A DNA stretch of 64,000 nucleotides from Limnanthes douglasii subsp. nivea (taxonomy: Eukaryota > Streptophyta > Magnoliopsida > Brassicales > Limnanthaceae). A program made the position numbers and the translations under genes. Every line of letters starts with the position of its first letter. The first letter of the stretch is position 1. The stretch spans positions 150,320,997 through 150,384,996 of the forward strand of contig JAUPFV010000003.1 in NCBI GenBank assembly GCA_036936605.1, in the 5' to 3' direction. The notes beneath the pieces are model-generated. The model had not been told where the DNA came from and did not search any database. It worked only from the letters and a program-made list of their open reading frames with translations. Below are positions 55,383-64,000 of the stretch, in pieces.

Positions 55383-58300
55383 ATGAATCTGGACGCCCAG
55401 GAAGTACCACCAGCTTTGCTCGAAGTGGTGGGAGAAAACGATGAGTACACTATCGAAGAGCGTGATAGATTAAAGGGTGAGGGCAGAAAAGGCTAAAATG
55501 GGCATGAAAAAAAAGTCAAAAGCGTTAGTTGCTCATCACACCGATAACCCCAGAGAGCATGAGCCTTCAAAGACTCATGTAAGTACCAAAAAGACTCATG
55601 CCAGTTCCAAAAAGTCTCACCGGTCTAAGCCAGTAGAGAGTTCTGACTCAGGCTCAAAATCTTCTGATAGCTCTTCGGACGATGAGGGAGTTGAAGAATC
55701 CTTATCCTCTAGCATTGATGAGGGTCGGACTAAAAATAAGCAAAAGCAGATTAAAAAATATTCAAGAAAAAGAGATAGACATGGAAAGATGAAGAAGAAT
55801 ATTGGTAAAGGGTCATCTCATAGCCGGAGGCATGTGGACCGGATGCTGATGGATCCTTTCGCTTTTCACGATGAAACATGTATCTTCGCAACTCTCAATG
55901 AGGATACTGTGTTCAGTCGTGGTAGAAATTGGAGGCAATCTCCATTGTCTTCCAAAATTATGTCTGAAAACCTCCCTAAGAGGTTTGACGACACCAAAAT
56001 AGAAAAGTACGATGGCAGTATTGATCCGGACAACCATTTGGAACAATTTAAAAACTTCATGATGAACTTTGATGACAATGATAAGCTACTTTGCAGAGCA
56101 TTCTCCCAATCATTTACGGGGAGTGCTCTAAAATGGTATAACAGCCTACCACAGGGTTGTATCAAGAATTTCGATACTTTTTTGGTGGCCTTTCAAAGGC
56201 AGTTCGTTGGGAGTAAAAAGCTAAAGGGCAATGGAGACACAATAATCCATTGTGCCCAGGAACCAAATGAATCCTTAAAAGAATATATAATTCGTTTTGT
56301 GAACACCAAGAACGGGTTGGCTGATTGCTTCGAGCAAGTGGCAATAGCATCCTTAAGACAGGGCTTGAACCCTGGCAATTTGGCTGATTCAGTGACCAGA
56401 AAGAAGACCATGACCTGGGGAGGGTTGCTGAATCAGGTTGGAAAACAGATTAACGTTGATGAAACGAAGAAAACCAGGGTGCACAGGCAGGTGAGGTCTA
56501 CCCCAGTGGCACCAAATCCCAATCAGAATCAGTCCGGGAACAAGGCAAAAGAGATCGGACAGGCGCATGGCAGAGCTAAAGCTCAGTCTCAGCCAGCTGC
56601 ACCTGCTCAGAGTCAGCAATCCAGAAACAAGAGAGGGTCTTGGGTTCAACCGGAGTGGTTCGCAGAATTAAAAGAAAGTGTGGCCACCATATATAATAAA
56701 ACAAAGGAAGAGGTGCACTATAGAAGGCCAGCCACACTGCAATCTCGCAGAGAGCATCGCAATAACTCATTTTGCCAATATCACAATGATATTGGCCATA
56801 CCACCGATGATTGTATAGCTTTGAAACAAGAAGTTCAGAACTTGATCGAAAGGGGAAAGCTGGGGGTTTATGTCAAAAGAAGAGGAGGTAACAGGCCTGA
56901 CAATACTCACCGGGTTGGTCCAAGTAATGCTGCTCCGGAGAGAGCCATGGTTATAATCGAGAGGTTTGATGTGGAATCTGAATACTTGGATCCTGATCCA
57001 ACTCGAAATAGAGTGGGTGCAATTGAGGAGTGTTCTAGGACAGTCTCCGGCCTCATTAAATTTTTTGAGTCCCTTACAATTTTCGGAGGGGATACTATGA
57101 CAGCTCCTACTGCTTCTTCGAGGAAGAGGCACGTTCATACTTTGGCCACCCAGCTAGAAAGATGCATGACTTCCTATGAGTCCCAAATTCCATTCCCCTT
57201 CATTGTTTTTGATGAAGATGATTTGAGAGATATAGCTGGCCCTCATGAAGATGTTGTTGTTATAGGAGCATCCATTGGGGGCAATGACATAAGGCGAATT
57301 TTGGTGGATACTGGAAGGTCAGCCAATATCCTTTTCTTAACCACATACAAGAGAATGAAAAATCCAGCTGTAATTCAGAGTTCGGACAGATCAATTGCGG
57401 GCTTTACTGGTAGCTCAGCAGATGTGATCGGGGAGATCGAAGAAGAAGTTTTGTTGGGCAAGGGCCCTTTCAAGAAGATGGTCAGGATACTTTTTATTGT
57501 AGTGGATTGTCCCACTTGCTATAATGCTATTTTAGGGAGGTCTTGGCTCTCTAGGATGCATGCAGTGCCTTCAACAGTCCACCAATGTTTGAAATATGCT
57601 GTTCAGGGACAGGTGGGAGTTGTCTGGAGCAGTCAAAAGGTTGCAAGGGAATGTTATGCTACAGCTCTGGCTCCCCGGACGTTGGGGGCAGTTCGTATCA
57701 ACGAGCAATAGCAATTTGAGGGACTTTCTGGGGGTGAGGGTGAAATTGATGACCCCAAAGAGACCCCTGGAGTGTTAATACCGGTCGAAGAAGTAGAGAC
57801 ACATTGTTTAGAAGAAGGAAAAAGCGTCAAGATAGGGTCTAAAATACCACCTGGTCTGAAAAATGAGATGCTAAAGTTTTTGAAAAGCCATCAGCACGTT
57901 TTTTCTTGGAGCAATGCTGATGTTATTGGGGTTCCAGCAGATGTGATATCACATCACTTATCCGTCCGGAAAGACGTAGCACCAGTAGTTCAAAAGATAA
58001 GGGTTTTTTCTAAAGAAAAGGCTGATGTTATTGTACAAGAGGTTGGCAGGCTCACAAAGATGGGGCATATGAACAAGTCCCAATATCCCTTGTGGACTGC
58101 CAATCCGGTCCTGGTAAAAAAGAAAAATGGCAAGTGGCGCATGTGCATTGACTTCACAGATCTCAATAGAGATTGCCCAAAAGATTTGTATCCAGTTCCC
58201 CGGATTGACTAACTAGTAGAATCCACCTCTGGGAACAAGCTACTATCTTTTATGGATGCATTCTCCGGATACAATCAAATCCAAGTAGATCCAAAAGATC

Positions 58301-60999
58301 AAGAGCATACCACATTTGTCACTGACGGGGGTATTCATTGCTACAAGGTAATGCCATTTGGGTTGAAAAATGCTGGGGCTACTTATCAGAGATTGGTAAA
58401 CAAAGCTTTTGTTGATCAGATTGGAAGGAATATGGAAGTATACATCGATGACATGATGGTAAAGAGTGTGGATGAGAAATTGCACTTGGCTGACCTCCAA
58501 TAAACTTTTACCAACTTGGTGAAAGTGAATTTAAAGTTAAATCCAGAAAAATGTGTGTTCAGAGTGCAATCCGGGAAGTTTCTAAGCTATATTATAAGTG
58601 AGCATGGGATATAGCCCGATCCGGACCAGCTTAATGCTCTATTCCACATGGAGCCTCCTCGAAATATTAAAGAAGTACAACGGCTAACGGGGAGGTTAGC
58701 TGCTTTAAACAGATTCATCTCAAGGTCTTCGGAGAGGTGCGCCCCGTTTTTTCAAACCTTGAAGGGTGCAAAGGGATTCAATTGGACCTCACAGTGTGAT
58801 GAGGCCTTCGATGAGATCAAGAAGCATTTGTCCTCCCCCAAAACCTTATTTAAACCAGTTGATGGGGAGACATTCTTCGTATATTTGGCAGTTTCAAGTT
58901 GTGCTATCAGTGCTGTGTTGGTGAGAGAAGTGGATAATTACCCCCATCTAGTATACTACATCAACAAGAGTTTGATGGATGCAGAAAGGCGTTATTTGAA
59001 ACTTGAGAAGTTAGCATTAGCCCTGGTAATAGCTGCAAGAAAAATGATGCCTTATTTCCAGGCTCATCCTATCATCGTCCGGACATCTTTTCCCTTGAAG
59101 AATATCCTCCAAAAGACAGACGTTTCAAGTAGGATGACAAAGTGGTCAGTAGAATTGGGGGATTTCGACATAGATTTTGCTCCTTGAACGGCAGTCAAGG
59201 CCCAAGCTGTGGCTGATTTCTTGGTTGAATTTCACTCCGACAGAGATTCAGAGCAAGCTACTAACATGAAAGACAAAAAGGTCTGGGTCGTCCGGACAGA
59301 TGGTGGATCCAGCACTATGGGTTGTGGTGCAGGGGTGTGTTTGACTTCTCCGTATGGTGACAAAATGTACCAAGCTATATGTTTCGCTTTCAGGGCTTCC
59401 AATAATGAGTCTGAGTACGAAGCAGCTATAGCTGGTTTAAAGTTAGCCTATGTTTGTGGGGCTAAGAGGGTCAAGCTATTGAGTGACTCCCAGCTTCTTA
59501 TTCACCATGCCCAAGGTCAATTTGAAGCTAAAAAGGAGCAGCTAGTGAAATATTTACTTCTTCTTAGAAATGAAGCACTCAAGTTTAAAAGCGTTATTTA
59601 TGAACATATACCCCGGACAGAAAATGAGTTGGCAGATTCATTGGCAACTATAGCATACACGGAGTCATATCCATGGATCCATGTCCTGGAGAGCCTCTCC
59701 ATTCGACTTAATATGGGCAAAGAAGAAGAAATTTTTGAAGTGCAGGAGAAACAACCTCAGGATTGGAGATTTCCTCTCCTGCAATACCTCTCCGACGACA
59801 TCGTGCCTCCAGATAAATCACTGGCAAGAAAGCTAAAACACAAGGCCCGTGGTTTTATCATACTGAGAGACATTCTGTATAAAAAGTCTTACAGCAAACC
59901 TCTTCTGCGCTGTTTGGGGGATGATGAGTCTCAGGTAGTCCTCTCCGAATTACATGATGGTGAGGGATCAACTCATTGTGGATTCAGGGCTTTAACAAGG
60001 AGAGTTTTACTGGCCGGCTACTATTGGTCATCTATCATGAAAGATGCTAAGGAGCTGGTAAGAAGGTGTGACCCATGCCAAAGATACAGCAATGAAATTC
60101 ATGTCCCAACCATTCCTTTAGAGTCAATTTCTGAGCCTATACCTTTTGCTCGATGGGGGTTGGATTTAGTAGGGCATCTCCCTATGACATCCGGAGGGCG
60201 CAGGACTATAATTGTTGCTATAGATTACTTTTCAAAGTGGATTGAAGCAGCCCCTTTGGCAGGAACAACATCAAAAGCTGTCATAAAATTCATTCTATCC
60301 AACATCTGTTGCAGATTTGGTATCCCACAAAAGATAACAACAAACAATGGGCCACAGTTCGACAATAGGGAAATTGAGAGTTTATATGCCTCAAGGGGTA
60401 TACAACATTGTTTCTCTTCACCTTTCCACCCACAAGGAAATGGTCAGGTTGAAGTGGCTAGCAGAACAATTCTGTCCGGTTTAAAGTAGAATTTGGAAGG
60501 GGCTGCTGGGAAGTGGCCTAGTTATTTACAAGAGGTCTTGTGGGCCTACTAGACAACACCTGGGGCTGCAACACAGGAGTCACCTTTTGCTTTGGTCTAT
60601 GGGATGGATGCAGTAGCTCCCATAGAAGCAACCCTCTCATCATTTCGTATTCACAACTTCTCTGAATGCGCAAACGAAGTAGCAATCAGAGGTCAGCTCG
60701 ATCTGGTAGAAGAGAGATGAGTTAAAGCTCACCTTAGAATTGCGCACTATCAAGGTTTGATGAGAAGCAGATTTGCCTCTAGAGTTAAAAGAAGAGATTT
60801 TCAGCCGGATGACAAAGTATTGAGGAAAGTCTTCTTACACACTAAAGAGAAGCTGCTCGGCAAATTGGCCCCAACTTGGGAAGGACCTTACATGGTTGTT
60901 GAAAGGCTTAAACCTGGAACATATTGGCTAGAAGACAAGGATGGAAGAGTTTTGACCCACCCTTGGAATATCGAACATCTTCGGATGTACTTGGAGTAG
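55383..60999 (+). pseudogene. gag-pol polyprotein of Gypsy fragment D, with stops
   Basis: The likely start is the ATG at 55383 (MNLDAQEVPPALLEVVGEND). A one-base shift in the GGG at about 55475 moves into the long frame. Then one frame holds everything. Order: gag domain (SALKWYNSLPQG, FQRQFVGSKKL, about 56110-56220), knuckle-like CQYHNDIGHTTDDC (56776-56817), protease VDTGRSANILF (about 57304), RT (MDAFSGYNQI; YIDDM at 58441), RNase H (VRTDGGSSTMGCG, about 59291) and integrase (HCGFRALTRRV, CDPCQRY, AIDYFSKW, GNGQVEV). Eight in-frame stops occur at 57709, 58210, 58501, 58612, 59185, 60487, 60550 and 60718. The second catalytic Asp of integrase is Asn (TNNGPQF, codon 60343-60345). Pol has no frameshift. 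Confidence 0.9.
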
Positions 61000-61452
61000 C
61001 ATTTGTGTAAATATTTACTTGTTTAAACATCCATGTAAATATTTGGGGGCATACTCTTTCCTCCCTGGTGGCATGTGGAGGTTTTAATGAGGTGTCCGGC
61101 TTTTTAAATAAAATTTGATGCCTTCTTAAAAACTTTCTGAAGTGTTTTAGTTTTGTCTTTTGTCACACCATCCGGATTGAAATAAAAGAGTGATGACCAC
61201 TTAAACATTCGTCATCGGAGAATTTAAACACTCTCACTATGAAATAACTAAGGGCTATTTAAACTCTAACCATCAAAATTGGAACAGATTATGAAAGAAT
61301 GTGAGAATTGTGCAAAACAAAGATATTCATTAAAACAACTTAAATTCCTTGGCCTTCCAAGGACTTTCAAATCGTCAAAACAGAGTGAAGGATCTATCCG
61401 GTCAAATACCGGGCACATTAACAAAAAAGAGTGCCTTGGCCTTCCAAGGACT
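61000..61452. other. spacer between pol and antisense gene in fragment D
   Basis: Contains GAGGTTTTAATGAGGTGTCC near 61078 and a pair of CCTTGGCCTTCCAAGGACTTT repeats (61350 and 61436) about 86 bases apart. No gene. Confidence 0.6.
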
Positions 61453-61453
61453 T

Positions 61454-61995
61454 TAGTTTAGATAACATGAAAAGTAAAAAGTAATTCGTAAATTAAGGTT
61501 GAGCCTTTGAAGATGGCTCAGCTTCATCTGTCTTCTTCTTCCCCTTGGGATCATCTTTCTCTTCGTCTGGGCTCTCCCGGTGTTTTCTTTGTCATCGGAT
61601 GAGGAGGCACTGGAGAAGCCAAACCTGTCACCTTCGGCCATTGTGTGATATGGGAGGTCTTCAGGCTCTACGTGAAGCCACAAATCACCCAGGTTCCTCT
61701 TCGGGAACTTTTCATGGAAGAGTAGGACCATGTCTGATTTTACCTTGGCATACATTTGCTCATGAGTGTCGATCACGTTGTTGGCATAAGCATCGATCTT
61801 GGCTTGGATTTTGGCCTCCTGCTCCCTTAGCAAACCAGCTTTCTCCTCGGCACCTTTGGATACTGCATTCTCAAGTGCAATTTTCTCGCTGGTTAAGTTG
61901 GTGATAATTTGGTCCTTGGCCTAGGTCTCCCCTTTTGAGGTGGCAAGATCTTTCTCCAGTCCGGACAGCTTCTCCCGGAGCTCTGTGATAGTGTT
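61454..61995 (-). pseudogene. last exon of the antisense gene (fragment D)
   Basis: The minus strand reads NTITELREKLSGLEKDLATS, then LTSEKIALENAVSKGAEEKA and REQEAKIQAKIDAYANN, a coiled coil. The C-terminal segment VLLFHEKFPKRNLGDLWLHV follows, and an acidic Ser-rich tail (SSASSSDDKENT) ends it. It matches the end of the A and B antisense genes (LHAAYPKINLTNFW, acidic tail). A TAG interrupts it at about 61921. Acceptor ...ACTAGAG| at 61996 is in phase with the donor at 35681 of fragment C. Confidence 0.7.
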
Positions 61996-62023
61996 CTCTA
62001 GTATCAAATATGTAGTGTTTACC

Positions 62024-63730
62024 GGATTTTGAATTCCAGAGTTGATTTTGATATTCCAACAATTGAATTGGGATTCGAGCATGTAAACGTCGAAGCTGAA
62101 GCATATGTAGGAATTAGATCATTACCTACCATGTGCAACTTTTCTGCTAATCTAATCGACGTAATTAAACTTCTGAAGTTTCCATTTTCGTCATTGAGAA
62201 TTATTCTCTAGCTCTGGTAGTTGAACAAGATTGATTGGTTTTTGTTTTTTTTGTAAGAGGAAATCCGCAACAGGTATTCAACCGCACAAGTGTAAACCCT
62301 CCGTCTGACATAATAGCATGCAAACCAACGCCAAAAGGTAAGCTACTCAACTACACAGAGATAAACCCTCAGTCTGACGCAATAACGTACAAACCAACGC
62401 CACAAGGTAAACCACACAAGGTGACAGACTCAAACCAAAAAAACGTTTGTAAATGGATTCGAGCTCATGACTGAGCTCAGCTCATGACTTTTGGACACAA
62501 GCGTGCCTTACCCCACCACCCCAACTACCTTTGTTATTTGTTATTGCATGCGGGAGGTATTAAGTTTTGTTCATGTATTTCCTAGTAGAAAGAAACCTTT
62601 AGAAATCCTTCATTATGTTAGTGGAATCTCCAAAAGGTGAGTCCATAAAATTAAGTAACAAAATTTGTTTCTATTTTTCGCCTAAACAGATTTAGATTCA
62701 GTTTGGATCGGTTTTGATTTACAGGCTGACATTGCTTTTAGGCCCACCTGGAAGTGGAAAGACTACTTTGTTATTAGCATTGGCTGGAAAACTTGACAAA
62801 GATTTGAAAGTAAGAGAATATGTACTCCTTAATATGTCCTAATATGTTATGATGAATACCATTCTTTCTTCATTTGTTTTACTTTCGATAAAGGAATGTA
62901 AAATGAGATATGTTAGCAGAACTATCAAGAAGGGAGAAAGTGGCGAGGATCAGGCCTGATCCTGATATTGATATTTACATGAAAGTGAAAGTGAGTGAAC
63001 ATGAAAAACAAAATAAACATGATCTGTACTTGTTATAGTCCAGATGTGAACCAGGTCGACAACAATTTATTGTTTTGATCAGGCAGCAGCTTTAAAGGGA
63101 CAGGAGGCAAGTGTAGTTACAGGGTACATACTTAAGGTCCGAAGTCAAATATGAAATGGGTGAAAAAATAAACAAAAAGGATTGAGATGTCTGACTTTGA
63201 GTATTTTCAGATTTTAGGACTTGATGTTTGTGCTGATGATTGGGTCTCAATACAAAGAGGATCCGTAGAGCTTTGTTTCCGTGAGGCAATTTACGGAGCC
63301 ATTTCAGTTGTTTCACGTTGGTAGGCAATCTTGTGACGAACTTGCTACTCCTTTCGACAAGTCCAGAGCACACACTGCCGCTCTAACTACTAACAAGTAT
63401 GATGTGAGCAAGATGGAAATTTTCAAAGCTTACATGTCAAGATAATATTTGCTCATGAAGAGGAATTCATTTGTCTACATTTTCAAATTCTTTCAGGTAA
63501 GTTGTCGCAGGCAAACAAATTCTATTGACAAGTGCATTGTTATGTTCCAGTCTAAATTCTTTAATATCTTATTAAACATTTTCAGCTGATTATTATAGTT
63601 GCGGTAGCATTTACGTTGTTTTCCCGAACGGAGATGCACCATGGAACAGTGATTGATGCTGGGCTTCATATGGGTGATATTTTCTATTGGGTTGTATGTA
63701 TGATGTTCAATAGGTATTAGTATTTATATA
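62024..63730 (+). pseudogene. ABCG (PDR-type) transporter pseudogene, N-terminal half, exon-deleted
   Basis: Plant PDR transporters are full-size ABCG pumps of the plasma membrane. Exon pieces in order: RVDFDIPTIELGFEHVNVEA (62033 on), then AYVGIRSLPT. FPSRKKPLEILHYVSGISK follows with donor GTGAGT (to about 62637). Then [19 protein letters not shown] (62724-62810, Walker [10 protein letters not shown]). LAELSRREKVARIRPDPDID is at about 62915-62980, then KGQEASVVTGYILK (63090-63135) and ILGLDVCADD (63213). FQLFHVGRQSCDELATPFDK, MEIFKAYMSR and MKRNSFVYIF follow (63303-63480), and IVAVAFTLFSRTEMHHG (63590-63645). The exon between Walker A and ELSRREK, and about 150 residues before FQLFHVG (signature and Walker B region), are missing. 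There is a stop after AYMSR. The gene is dead. Confidence 0.85.
62294..62432. repeat. 69-bp imperfect tandem duplication inside a PDR pseudogene intron
   Basis: AAACCCTCCGTCTGACATAA and AAACCCTCAGTCTGACGCAA start the two units (62294, 62363). They continue with similar CAAACCAACGCCA-AAGGTAA. Confidence 0.8.
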
Positions 63731-64000
63731 AAAGACTATTTTAGAATTTACTTTTTTTTGGTTTAAATTTATTAATAGTTAGCATAATAATTAATATATA
63801 TATATATATATATAAAATGATGCGAGATATTAATTTTTAATATTCTTTGAACAAAATAAAATAATTGAGATTATTAGTAAAGGAAACGTACAAAAGCACC
63901 TTGGGGAGCAAATTAAATTAGAGGACGGATTGAGATTAACAAATAAAACTCAACATCCATTACCTTTTCATTAACAAAAAAGTAAGTTCAAAATCACGGA
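63731..64000. other. AT-rich right end
   Basis: AT-rich with a (TA)n run at 63797-63814. No gene seen; further PDR exons would be expected beyond the window if any survive. Confidence 0.5.

Larger units (their letters stand above)
54904..62023 (+). mobile_element. Gypsy fragment D: 5' LTR, gag-pol and antisense gene 3' end
   Basis: 5' part of a Tat-like Gypsy element. It runs from LTR through gag, protease, RT, RNase H and integrase, then a spacer with TTTTAATGAGGTG, then the last exon of the antisense gene (minus strand). It stops at the shared 6-mer TTTACC (62018-62023), immediately followed by the PDR transporter pseudogene. The missing 3' part is fragment C (35641-38948). Confidence 0.9.

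Noticed and set aside
56162..57138. Several minus-strand frames across Gypsy D gag
   Set aside because: Shadows of the long gag-protease frame on the plus strand.

Overview
This is plant nuclear DNA, most likely from a dicot. It is AT-rich and carries spliced genes with GT-AG introns, and it is full of decayed plant retrotransposons (Tat-like Ty3/Gypsy, Copia, LINE) and hAT pieces. The species cannot be named from sequence alone. Only two genes look intact: cytosolic leucyl-tRNA synthetase (1084-4341, with a 5'-UTR intron) and a small EAR-motif protein (39917-40363). Layout: 1-4900 is the LeuRS gene. 4900-8160 is AT-rich spacer with a minisatellite. 8170-13200 is a GC-richer stretch followed by a broken LINE ORF2. 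14245-17035 holds gene and transposon scraps: a broken coiled-coil frame, a hAT-like short element, an egg-cell-secreted (EC1-like) fragment, an SMC1 ATPase fragment and a hAT transposase C-terminus. 17434-19775 is a LINE ORF1 remnant, cut by a Gypsy element. 19776-35166 contains two Tat-like Gypsy copies head to head: copy A (minus strand, nearly complete) and copy B (plus strand, lacking LTRs). They form an imperfect inverted repeat with arms of about 4.9 kb. 35641-38948 (fragment C) and 54904-62023 (fragment D) are the 3' and 5' parts of what appears to be one Gypsy insertion, now in permuted order. Between C and D lie Copia remnants, the EAR-motif gene, scrambled and duplicated exons of a PITH-domain gene, exon fragments of a conserved plant gene, minisatellites and an old Gypsy gag-protease relic. 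From 62024 an ABCG/PDR transporter pseudogene runs to about 63730. How the parts relate: the Gypsy copies carry gag-protease-RT-RNaseH-integrase on one strand and, between pol and the 3' LTR, a long gene on the opposite strand. In copies A, B and C this antisense gene has a TATA-like box and an intron at the same place, so it looks like a real spliced gene and not chance reading frames. The strongest structural result is that C and D share the target duplication GGTAT. In addition, the Copia RNase H frame is interrupted at D's left edge and resumes in frame at C's right edge. Together these imply a circular permutation (circle reinsertion, or tandem duplication plus loss) of a roughly 26-kb segment. 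No rRNA, tRNA or CRISPR was seen.
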